DNA from: Spirochaetota bacterium
GTDB taxonomy: Bacteria; Spirochaetota; Spirochaetia; Treponematales; UBA12059
Length of the DNA: 7,724 nucleotides
Direction of reading: 5' to 3'
Assembly (NCBI GenBank): GCA_029565815.1
Contig: JAKQNL010000057.1
Coordinates: 1-7,724 of the forward strand
Positions 1 to 6,452 of this stretch are shown here, one piece after another. The first letter of the stretch is position 1, and every line of letters begins with the position of its first letter. Under the pieces are notes generated by a model. It did not search any database, was not told the origin of the DNA, and saw only the letters and a program-made list of their open reading frames with translations. Position numbers and translations under genes: made by a program.

Positions 1-337
1 TTTGTACCATCATGATGCGCCAGGGCATCTTGATGGTCGCACGTCGTGCTCTTTCATAATCCTGTCCTTTATCCAGGTACCGGAACAGGGGCGCCAGGGT
101 TTGGAACATAATGAACATCTGCAGTATGTAAGCGAATGCGAATAAACCTATAACCACCGGTTTGAATACGTAGGGCAAACGTTCCAGGAAACCCAGGCCA
201 AGCATATCCAACTTGCTGCTGAATACAGTGTTAAAAAGCTCACTGGAATACAGAAAGATCGCCTGTATCCCCAAGCATATAAACGCCAAGCGCATTTTTA
301 AGGTACGGGAAAGCGTTTGGCCCACGAGTTCGGACAT
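1..337 (-). CDS. Membrane protein N-terminus, probable chemoreceptor-type signalling protein (partial)
   Basis: The minus strand is open from ATG at 337-335 to the window edge (112 residues); the C-terminus lies outside. A strong Shine-Dalgarno, GGAGG, sits 5 nt before the ATG. The peptide has a short basic N-terminus (MSELVGQTLSRTLKMR), a hydrophobic segment around residues 17-33, and a second around 55-80. A basic cytosolic-looking stretch follows (LFRYLDKGQDYERARRATIKMP). The same order (TM, loop, TM, charged segment with RA and then LP or MP) is seen in the first half of the membrane module of the divergent MCP at 527-2335. I infer a paralogous six-TM module, which in spirochaetes can be joined to MCP, cyclase or other output domains. 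The output domain cannot be seen, so the function remains open. It has its own promoter, facing away from the MCP operon. Confidence 0.75.
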   Translation of the reverse strand, partial: MSELVGQTLSRTLKMRLAFICLGIQAIFLYSSELFNTVFSSKLDMLGLGFLERLPYVFKPVVIGLFAFAYILQMFIMFQTLAPLFRYLDKGQDYERARRATIKMPWRIMMVQ

Positions 338-356
338 GTTTTCCTCCGGCGCTCTC

Positions 357-385
357 ATTCTAGCGGATGAACTCATGCTTCTCAA
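357..385 (-). promoter_or_regulatory. Sigma70-type promoter for the minus-strand membrane gene
   Basis: Read on the minus strand, TTGAGA (385-380) is followed by a 17-nt spacer and TAGAAT (362-357). Transcription would start near 350, leaving a leader of about 13 nt that is essentially just the GGAGG ribosome site before ATG 337. Hexamer match, spacing and position relative to the start codon all agree. Confidence 0.65.
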
Positions 386-438
386 GAGAAAAGCACCCGT
401 ATGGGAAAAGGTGGAGGTTTTGGATGTATTGCTGCATG

Positions 439-452
439 GTGAGCCTGTTCAC
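439..452. promoter_or_regulatory. GTGA-N6-TCAC dyad, candidate Crp/Fnr-family operator
   Basis: A perfect 4-bp dyad with a 6-bp spacer (GTGA GCCTGT TCAC) has the core geometry of Crp/Fnr-family sites (TGTGA-N6-TCACA in E. coli CRP), but the outer bases do not match. Its centre (445.5) is about 57 bp upstream of the predicted start of the MCP operon and about 95 bp upstream of that of the divergent gene. A regulator here could act on one or both promoters. A 14-bp pattern of this type can occur by chance. Confidence 0.3.
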
Positions 453-465
453 GTAAAAGCTCCTT

Positions 466-495
466 TTGACAACTGAGCACAGCTCGACCTATACT
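466..495 (+). promoter_or_regulatory. Sigma70-type promoter for the two-MCP operon
   Basis: Consensus TTGACA (466-471), an 18-nt spacer and TATACT (490-495). The expected transcription start is near 502. This promoter decides the start of the following gene: the in-frame ATG at 497 lies at the edge of the -10 box, upstream of the expected mRNA 5' end, whereas ATG 527 lies in the transcript. Confidence 0.7.
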
Positions 496-526
496 GATGC
501 CACTCTCCAGTCCAAGGCGGATACGC

Positions 527-2335
527 ATGCATACCCGATCTGAAAACGGAACTCGACTGGCCAAGCGCTTGCTTATGACCAACCTGATAGCCAATGCGGT
601 TGGCGGCCCTGTAACGGCCGCCTATGGCGGATTCATGATGGATTTCTCCGACTTAAGCCTTGGCCGCTTTATTGTTGTGGTTATTATCGTGATGGCGGTA
701 AATCTGGCGCTCCTTTCCATCCCGGCAAATCTGTATCTTGGAGCAAGGCTGCACCGCGAGCGAGCCTTACTCAGCTCCGATACCCCAGCGAGCCTTCGGA
801 TACGTGCCTTTATGTTCATTTATAGGCTACCTCTAATTCAGGCGGGGCTTATCTTCGCTAGGATGTTCCTGTCCGCAGCCGCTGTCGTCCTCGCGCTGGG
901 TCCTGTATTCTTTTCCGGCCTCCATGCGCTGGCAGTGCTGTGTTTTGGCATTTACGCAAGCTATGTCATAGCCGTTATCAATTATTATTACCTTCAGCAA
1001 GCCGCTTCTGCCCTGTGCGAAGATGTTGTAGCCGATCTTCCTTCGGATGACGAGCTCATACGTTCCAGATCCGGCGGTAGAGGCGCTCGGCCGCTGTCTG
1101 GTACCCGGGCGATAGTGCCGACATTCATAACCAGTCTAGGCATTTTGTTTTTGGTGCTTGGCCTTCAGACTCAGAGTGGAGGAGCTAATTTCCTGAGTGG
1201 GCGCGTGGCGGCCGCGCTCGGCCTTAACGTGCTCACCATGATACCCCTTAACCTTATAATAGAACGTTTCCACTCAAAACGGCTTGCCATGATCAGTAAG
1301 GGCCTTGAGGATATCGTGGACCGCGGCGACATTATGCGCAACATGGCTACGGATCTGGGTGATGACTATGCCATAACGGCCCACCGTATTAACCGGAGCT
1401 TCGATTTGTTCCGCCAGGTGCTTAAAGGTCTTGGATCGGCGTCGTCAAAAATTTCTAACGCGGTGATGGGATTCTCGTCGCAGATTAGGGAAACCGTAGC
1501 AGCGACTACGCAGCAGGCTTCAGCCGTCAAGGAAATGGTTAGCTCCATGGAAAGCTCCAACCAGATAAGCATGCAAATAGAAGGCAAGGTAGAGGAGCTT
1601 GCCGGCCAGGCCCAGGAAAGCTTGGGGCTGGTTGACGATGGTTTTGGAAAGATTCAGGATACCATACGCAAGATGGATGAAATAAAAGACGCGAACGTGC
1701 AAACGCTCAACGAAATAGGCGATCTAACAGAAGAACTGTCGAGCATAGGCGAGATCATAGAAATCATCAGCAACATCGCAAACCAAACCAGGATCATAGC
1801 ATTCAACGCGGAGCTAGAGGCTTCTTCCGCCGGAGCCGCGGGCACAAGCTTCCGCATAGTTGCCGAGGAAATACGCCGTCTGGCTAACGGAACGGTGGAT
1901 TCACTGGTGGGCATACGCGGCCGTATCGCGCAGATCCAGCAGGGGTCGCAACGCCTGCTGGAAACTTCCGAAGACGGAACTGCGAAGATCCAGGAAGGCA
2001 TGCAATTGTCCGGGGATCTTAACAACATCTTTATGAGCATACGCGAGTCGGCAGACGGCACGTCCAATTCGGCACGTGCCATACGGCAGGTGCTTGCGGA
2101 ACAAAACCAGGCTTTTGACCAGATATTCAGCACCATTAAACAAATTTCCGAAGGTGCCGAGCAAGTGATGGCCGGCACAAGGATGGCAGGCGGGGAAGTG
2201 GGGCGGCTGCAGGGTTTGATGGACGAGCTGAAAACCACGCTTGCGCACTTTAGATTTGATACGGCTCTGGCTTCGGATGCAACGAAAGGCATATCGGTTG
2301 GAAATGGCACCAGCACTACCGGAGGGCAGTTATGA
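527..2335 (+). CDS. Methyl-accepting chemotaxis protein with six-TM membrane module
   Basis: A chemoreceptor of 602 aa that should relay a membrane-sensed signal to CheA/CheW. From ATG 527, hydrophobic segments lie near residues 15-37, 47-70, 101-126, 129-155, 195-214 and 226-245. There is no large extracytoplasmic domain, so sensing is probably in or near the membrane. A HAMP-like linker follows (about 246-300, ending ITAHRINRSF), then a long MCP coiled coil (about 304-580). The tip hairpin reads NQTRIIAFNAELEASSAG. Asn427 and Glu431 match conserved Tsr N381 and E385, but the positions of Tsr N376, R388 and E391 are Arg422, Ser434 and Ala437. No C-terminal CheR-tethering pentapeptide is present. 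An upstream ATG (497, 612 aa) exists, but it overlaps the promoter; ATG 527 has a weak AAGG at 514-517. The stop overlaps the next ATG (ATGA). The ligand is unknown. Confidence 0.9.
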   Translation: MHTRSENGTRLAKRLLMTNLIANAVGGPVTAAYGGFMMDFSDLSLGRFIVVVIIVMAVNLALLSIPANLYLGARLHRERALLSSDTPASLRIRAFMFIYRLPLIQAGLIFARMFLSAAAVVLALGPVFFSGLHALAVLCFGIYASYVIAVINYYYLQQAASALCEDVVADLPSDDELIRSRSGGRGARPLSGTRAIVPTFITSLGILFLVLGLQTQSGGANFLSGRVAAALGLNVLTMIPLNLIIERFHSKRLAMISKGLEDIVDRGDIMRNMATDLGDDYAITAHRINRSFDLFRQVLKGLGSASSKISNAVMGFSSQIRETVAATTQQASAVKEMVSSMESSNQISMQIEGKVEELAGQAQESLGLVDDGFGKIQDTIRKMDEIKDANVQTLNEIGDLTEELSSIGEIIEIISNIANQTRIIAFNAELEASSAGAAGTSFRIVAEEIRRLANGTVDSLVGIRGRIAQIQQGSQRLLETSEDGTAKIQEGMQLSGDLNNIFMSIRESADGTSNSARAIRQVLAEQNQAFDQIFSTIKQISEGAEQVMAGTRMAGGEVGRLQGLMDELKTTLAHFRFDTALASDATKGISVGNGTSTTGGQL

Positions 2336-4389
2336 AACGCGGCACGTTTATCTCATTCATTTTCATCGCCGCTGTATCGCTGTTTCTTTTGGGCTGCGAA
2401 ACCGATTTGCATAGCATAGACCTGTCCAGCCGAGGATCGGTAACTGTAGATGATGGAACTGGGCCCCAAGCGTGGAACGGAAAGCCTTTACCCAAGGCAG
2501 CTCGCGGCGAGGTAATCGTTTACCGCGTGAATATGGAGCTGTCTATTGACGGCGCGCTTTTCCCAAATGGCCCCTGCTTGGTTATAGGTCCGTCGCCTTT
2601 TCCTTTTCAGATCATGCTGAACGGCAAGCTTGTGTCCCGCTATGGTGAACCGGGAGACCCGCACCGCATTCGCAAATTCAATTCCGAGCTGGTGCACCTG
2701 GATCCGTCGGAGCTTGGCCAGGCCAATGTCCTGGAGCTTACTATGCATGTAGGATCGGAACAGGCGCCCCTGCCGGAGCTGGCAATAACCGACGCCCATG
2801 CCGGTTCATCGTACGTGTACTGGCGTAATTATTTTATGACCCAGCTCGTTGCCGGCGGATTTTTGGTCGGCATACTTTTGTTCGTTTACTTTATCTTGAT
2901 GTCCATAGTAGGTAAGGGCAAAGACAAGCGCTTTTTGTGGTTTGCAGGCATTTGCGGATCCATTGCGCTTGCCTATGTAAACATGGTTTTCAACCACCTG
3001 GCCGTATCCGACACCGTGCTGACCAAACTGAGCAGGATTGGCTTTTTTGTATGTGCGGTTATGCTCAGTTTTTATGTAATGGAAACAGCCCAGCTGTTAC
3101 ACAAGAAGCGCTGGCTGAAACAAATAGAAATAGCCGCCATGACCCTTGCTTCCATCTGGGTAATCGTGCAGAAGGATTTTGTATCCACAAACGCTGCTTT
3201 CCACCTGGCTATGCAGTTCGTTATCACTCCCAATCTGGTGCTGAGCGCTTTGGTTCTCGTGATCGCTATTGTGCGCCAGGGGGTTAAGCGCTATGCGATT
3301 CTGCTTATGGGCATGGTCGGTGTAATCTTTACAAGCTTCTTCGATTTGATCCATGAAAGCGCAAGCCTTATCCCCTATGCATGGCTCCTCGTGTACGGCT
3401 ACATGTGGATCGTCGTTTGCGTGTTCCTTGAATTGGCGATAAAACAGGAACGCCTGTCCAGGCAGGCCATTCTGCAGGCCAAAGACTTGGTCGTAAAAAA
3501 CGAGCTTTTAGGACAGGTGTTCGAGCATCTGCAATCCGGTTCGGCGGTTCTTGCAAACTCAACAGAAGACCTGGCCGTTTCCACACGGGAAATTAGTATA
3601 ACCGGTAACCAGCAGGCGGCTGCTGTCCACGAAATCGTAGCAACAATGGAAGACGCACAGACGCTGCTGGATAAAATTGCCCAGAAATCGACGAGCGTAC
3701 GCGAAGATTCCAATGCGACAGCCCGCAAGGCTGAAGGCGGCATGGCGAGCGTGCGTGAGGCGCTCAAGCGCCTAGAAGCTGTTATCGGCCGCATCAACGA
3801 GTCCATAAACCTGATGACGAACCTAAGCGACCAATTCGGTTCGATTTCTGACATAGTCAAACTGATAGAAAGCATAGCGACGCAGATACGAATCATCGCA
3901 TTCAACGCATCCCTGGAGGCGGTCGCCGCAGGGGACGCCGGCAAGAATTTCATGATTGTAGCCGATGAAGTGAAGCGCCTGTCGGACTCCACCATGGCCA
4001 GCGTTAAAAACATCCGTTCAAAAGTAAGTTCTATCGTATCCACATCGGATTCCATGGTTAAGGTAGCCAGGCAGGACTATATGGCTCTGGAACAAAGCTG
4101 GGACATTGCTTCAGGTATTGGGGAAACGCTGAGCGGCATCACGACGGAGGCAAACTCGTCGGCAATGGCTACGGCCGAAATAGACGCATCGATAGCGGAG
4201 GAATCGGCTGCTTTCAGGCAAATCGTACAGTCACTGAAAGAAATATCATCTGGCGTAAACAACTTTGTGGAATCATCCAGCCACACGTCGGAGACCACCG
4301 CCAAGATCAACGACATTGCGGAACAGCTACGGGATCTGATAGCGCATAACTCGGCAGAAACCGTTGGCTCGCAGGCGAAGGACGCATAG
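2332..4389 (+). CDS. Chemoreceptor: lipobox, extracytoplasmic beta-sandwich, 7TM (DISM-like) and MCP domain
   Basis: 685 aa, translationally coupled to the preceding MCP by an ATGA overlap; GGAGG (2321-2325) lies 6 nt before the ATG. Residues 1-22 form a signal peptide ending in a lipobox, LLGC, with Cys22 as the likely lipidated residue. Residues about 55-155 look like a jelly-roll or galactose-binding-like domain (QIMLNGKLVSRYGEPG, then NVLELTMHV), typical of the sensor regions of 7TMR-DISM proteins. Seven hydrophobic helices follow near 169-192, 201-220, 235-256, 263-281, 290-313, 320-339 and 347-369. With no HAMP, a coiled-coil MCP domain then runs to about 676. Its tip is QIRIIAFNASLEAVAAGDAG: Asn525 and Glu529 are kept, while the position of Tsr R388 is Ala532 and that of N376 is Arg520. 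I infer carbohydrate or another small extracellular ligand. There is no CheR pentapeptide at the C-terminus (GSQAKDA). Confidence 0.88.
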   Translation: MKRGTFISFIFIAAVSLFLLGCETDLHSIDLSSRGSVTVDDGTGPQAWNGKPLPKAARGEVIVYRVNMELSIDGALFPNGPCLVIGPSPFPFQIMLNGKLVSRYGEPGDPHRIRKFNSELVHLDPSELGQANVLELTMHVGSEQAPLPELAITDAHAGSSYVYWRNYFMTQLVAGGFLVGILLFVYFILMSIVGKGKDKRFLWFAGICGSIALAYVNMVFNHLAVSDTVLTKLSRIGFFVCAVMLSFYVMETAQLLHKKRWLKQIEIAAMTLASIWVIVQKDFVSTNAAFHLAMQFVITPNLVLSALVLVIAIVRQGVKRYAILLMGMVGVIFTSFFDLIHESASLIPYAWLLVYGYMWIVVCVFLELAIKQERLSRQAILQAKDLVVKNELLGQVFEHLQSGSAVLANSTEDLAVSTREISITGNQQAAAVHEIVATMEDAQTLLDKIAQKSTSVREDSNATARKAEGGMASVREALKRLEAVIGRINESINLMTNLSDQFGSISDIVKLIESIATQIRIIAFNASLEAVAAGDAGKNFMIVADEVKRLSDSTMASVKNIRSKVSSIVSTSDSMVKVARQDYMALEQSWDIASGIGETLSGITTEANSSAMATAEIDASIAEESAAFRQIVQSLKEISSGVNNFVESSSHTSETTAKINDIAEQLRDLIAHNSAETVGSQAKDA

Positions 4390-4403
4390 TGTTATGAAGC
4401 TTT

Positions 4404-4450
4404 GGGATGGCTGCTGCGTGCTCTTTTGACAAAAGGAAGCGTTCCATCCC
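4404..4450 (+). other. Long-range inverted repeat downstream of the MCP operon
   Basis: GGGATGG (4404-4410) pairs with CCATCCC (4444-4450) and encloses a small hairpin CTTTT-GAC-AAAAG (4423-4435). A run of five T lies about 20 nt downstream (4471-4475) without a strong stem directly before it. It could fold at the 3' end of the operon mRNA, but it is not a textbook intrinsic terminator. No gene was found in the 218 bp between the operon and the next gene. Confidence 0.25.
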
Positions 4451-4475
4451 GTTGGCTGTAGGCTTTGCGGTTTTT

Positions 4476-4515
4476 GATAACTCTATGTTGGAAAAGCAAT
4501 TATAGAGGAGTTATC
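4476..4515. repeat. Inverted repeat GATAACTC / GAGTTATC
   Basis: GATAACTC (4476-4483) and GAGTTATC (4508-4515) are perfect 8-bp arms. Inside them TAT (4484-4486) can pair with ATA (4502-4504), bulging GAG; alternatively CTCTAT (4481-4486) can pair with ATAGAG (4502-4507). The structure thus has two registers. No U-run follows on either strand, so it is unlikely to be an intrinsic terminator. It lies 90-130 bp before the sensor gene, where an operator or an mRNA fold would both be possible. Confidence 0.4.
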
Positions 4516-4580
4516 CCAAAGGTTCGTAACACTGATGGTAGCTAGGCTTAAAAGTTGAGTTAATTGCTCTGTTTATCTGC

Positions 4581-4609
4581 TTGCCAATTTTTACGATCGC
4601 TGGTAGCAT
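4581..4609 (+). promoter_or_regulatory. Candidate promoter before the PAS-HisKA_2 gene
   Basis: TTGCCA (4581-4586), a 17-nt spacer ending in TGG (an extended -10 TGn element) and TAGCAT (4604-4609). The -10 is imperfect but keeps its first, second and last bases. If used, transcription would start near 4616, downstream of the ATG at 4608, so the real start codon would be further in. Confidence 0.35.
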
Positions 4610-5801
4610 GGTCTTGGAATCCATAGTGAAAGTTAACAAGCCTCGCCAGCAGTCTAGCTCCTCACTGTATTGCTTAAGGGGCTTAACGCCTGCGCAAGAA
4701 TGCTGTTTGGATAGCACTGAAGAAACCGTATGCGTGTGGCGTTCCTGGTTTGATATTACGCCAGTCCCGGTGTGGGTAGAGGATTTTTCAGCGCTCGCTG
4801 CGCGATTTCAGGAGCTTCGTTCTTCCGGGGTTACTGATATTGAGGCTTGGATACGTGCTAATCCCGCAGCAGTGAAAGCAATGGCGCAACAGGTACAGGT
4901 AGTGGATGCAAACGCCGCTGCAGTGCACTTGCTTGGTGCGTCTGACAAGAGCCAGCTCTTGGGAAACTTGAGCATAGGTTTTGACGAAACCAGCTATGAT
5001 ACGTTTGCGGAAGAACTTGTGAAAATCGCGCGGGGTGAACGCAGGTTTAGTGTAGATATCGCTGCGCATACCATGCGCGGTGAGCATAAACTTCTGCGCA
5101 TGCAATGGAGCACAGGCGCGGGGCATGAAGATGATCTATCTGTTGTGTTTCTCTCGGCGCTGGATATAAGCGATTTGGTGAACACGCAGGCAGACTTAAA
5201 AAAAGCTCTAAAAGCCAAGGATTTTTTTCTCCGTGAAATAGAGCACCGGGTCAGAAATACGCTTACGCTTATCGATTCTTTACTGGAAATGGCTGCTGCA
5301 AGTTCTCCGGACTCAAAGCATTTATTGTATTCAATTGCCCGCCGTGTAGATGCCCTGGCGGCTGTCCATGATTCCCTGTATCAAAGCGAGGATCCGTCGC
5401 TTGCCGATTTGGCTGAATGCGTTGGCGGATCTTCCAGGCAGGCTTTTCACCGTTGTAGTGAACCCGGACACGTGCGGCTGAACCTGGTTCTTGAAAGCGC
5501 AAGCATACCTATCGAAGCGGCAGCCCCGGTAGCTCTATTGACCAGCGAGCTGGTTGCAGCTTTTCTGGCAGCCTTCCCCCAAACCGCCGTATTATGCGTG
5601 GAAGCCAAAAAACAGGCAGACGGCAGTGGCTATGTTGCCGTGGCTACGGATGCTGTGCTAGCCCCGCTGGACTCTCCTGTTCCGGAAGGCAAGCTTACGG
5701 ACGCGCTTGTGGCACAGCTGCACGGATCGCTTGTGCGCCAAGAATTAGATTCAGGCTACAAGGTCAGCGTTACATTTCCGTTTTTCTATCCTGGAAGGTA
5801 A
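4608..5801 (+). CDS. PAS-HisKA_2 sensor protein with degenerate ATPase domain
   Basis: 397 aa from ATG 4608; soluble, with no TM segment. Numbering here is from a possible upstream TTG (4581), so subtract 9 for the ATG. A PAS domain lies at about 56-200 (WFDITPVPVWVEDFS near its start, DISDLV at its end). A HisKA_2 dimerisation domain follows at about 205-280 with FLREIEHRVRNTLTLIDSLL; His222 matches the phospho-acceptor of the HRVKN motif. The last 100 residues align in order with a HATPase_c_2 fold (SELVAAFLAAF, then LVAQLHGSLV, then GYKVSVTFPF). The N box, normally ELVTNALKHA, has lost Asn and His, and no DxGxG G1 box is visible. ATP-dependent autophosphorylation is therefore doubtful. The start is uncertain: no candidate has a Shine-Dalgarno, and TTG 4707 (MDSTEETVCVW...) would begin just before the PAS domain. 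No response regulator lies nearby. The 3' end overlaps the convergent methyltransferase gene. Confidence 0.8.
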   Translation: MVLESIVKVNKPRQQSSSSLYCLRGLTPAQECCLDSTEETVCVWRSWFDITPVPVWVEDFSALAARFQELRSSGVTDIEAWIRANPAAVKAMAQQVQVVDANAAAVHLLGASDKSQLLGNLSIGFDETSYDTFAEELVKIARGERRFSVDIAAHTMRGEHKLLRMQWSTGAGHEDDLSVVFLSALDISDLVNTQADLKKALKAKDFFLREIEHRVRNTLTLIDSLLEMAAASSPDSKHLLYSIARRVDALAAVHDSLYQSEDPSLADLAECVGGSSRQAFHRCSEPGHVRLNLVLESASIPIEAAAPVALLTSELVAAFLAAFPQTAVLCVEAKKQADGSGYVAVATDAVLAPLDSPVPEGKLTDALVAQLHGSLVRQELDSGYKVSVTFPFFYPGR

Positions 5802-6417
5802 TGCTGTCAACTCCATTGTTGAAAACTTGTACGAGCGATTGGCTCGTTGCCCATTGTTGAAGCGATCGAGCGCGGAAAAATCCAACATGGGTCGTATCCA
5901 AACGGTACCACCAGGACAAAAAATTGCTTCGTTCCTGTGGTGCAAACGCTGTGCGGATGGCAAGTATGCCGCCTGGCTTAAGGCAGCTTGCTACCATGCT
6001 AAGGGTTTGTAACGGGTTTGCAAGGTGTTCGGCAACTTCGTGCATGATAATCGCATCCCATTGGCTTTTCGACCATGGTGTTTCGGGCAGGAAAAATGGG
6101 TCGTATGATGAACCTATCATTCCGCTCTGCGTTACTAGTTTTTCCATCAGCGTGCTTGGACCGCAACCGAAATCCAGGACACGCATGCCTGGTTTGAGCC
6201 AGGGCAAAACTGCTGTTTGTACAAAGCCGAGCATCCATGAACGGTAGGATGGATCATTGGGGTCGTTATGGTGGGCTAGGTAGCGTTGCTTTTCGTCCTC
6301 TTCACGGGGAAGCCTGTCGGTGGTCTTTTGGATATATCCGCATACACCGCATTCGGCATATCCGCCATCGCGTGCGCCGAAAGGCTCAGCCTTACTCAGG
6401 CATAATCTGCACGTCAT
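5770..6417 (-). CDS. Class I SAM-dependent methyltransferase with N-terminal zinc-ribbon-like motif
   Basis: 215 aa. The N-terminus carries C3-x2-C6 and C23-x2-C26 (MTCRLC, then ECGVCG), a ribbon that probably binds zinc. The Rossmann methyltransferase core follows: motif I VLDFGCGPS (80-88), an acidic residue after beta-2 in SSYDPFF (Asp106), WDAIIMHEVAEHLANP (120-135), and LKPGGILAIRT (146-156). Near the end, DTTHVGFFRARSL is typical of this methyltransferase group. The substrate is unknown. An upstream in-frame ATG at 6504 would add 29 residues, but these cross the predicted promoter, and the CxxC ribbon naturally begins at ATG 6417, so I chose the latter. There is no Shine-Dalgarno, and the -10 box is only 6 nt away, which suggests a leaderless transcript. 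The stop TAA (5772-5770) lies inside the end of the convergent sensor gene (32 bp overlap). Confidence 0.85.
   Translation of the reverse strand: MTCRLCLSKAEPFGARDGGYAECGVCGYIQKTTDRLPREEDEKQRYLAHHNDPNDPSYRSWMLGFVQTAVLPWLKPGMRVLDFGCGPSTLMEKLVTQSGMIGSSYDPFFLPETPWSKSQWDAIIMHEVAEHLANPLQTLSMVASCLKPGGILAIRTAFAPQERSNFLSWWYRLDTTHVGFFRARSLQQWATSQSLVQVFNNGVDSITFQDRKTEM
5813..5861. repeat. 11-bp direct repeat flanking a small hairpin
   Basis: CCATTGTTGAA occurs at 5813-5823 and 5851-5861. Between the copies is a perfect 6-bp stem, ACGAGC (5831-5836) and GCTCGT (5842-5847), with a 5-nt loop. It lies in the 3' end of the methyltransferase gene just past the stop of the sensor gene. The two copies are read in different frames (FNNG and LQQW), so the similarity is at the DNA level. 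No U-run follows on either strand. Confidence 0.35.
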
Positions 6418-6423
6418 GAATCG

Positions 6424-6452
6424 ACTATAGCATAGAGCTAGGGTGATGTCTT
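6424..6452 (-). promoter_or_regulatory. Promoter of the methyltransferase gene
   Basis: On the minus strand, AAGACA (6452-6447), a 17-nt spacer ending in TGC (extended -10) and TATAGT (6429-6424). The expected transcription start is at about 6418-6417, essentially the A of the start codon. Its -35 overlaps the -35 of the plus-strand promoter by two bases. Confidence 0.5.

Noticed and set aside
213..476. Plus-strand 87-codon ORF in the divergent region
   Set aside because: It lies antisense to the membrane gene and crosses both promoters; it has no ribosome site and no recognisable family pattern.
1654..2316. Minus-strand 220-codon ORF opposite the MCP domain, with a similar one at 3399-4055
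   Set aside because: Both mirror the helical signalling domains of the MCP genes, are rich in Ser/Arg as expected of antisense readings, and have no start signals.
4404..4475. Intrinsic terminator after the MCP operon
   Set aside because: Stems are present, but none is GC-rich and directly followed by a U-run; kept only as a low-confidence structure.
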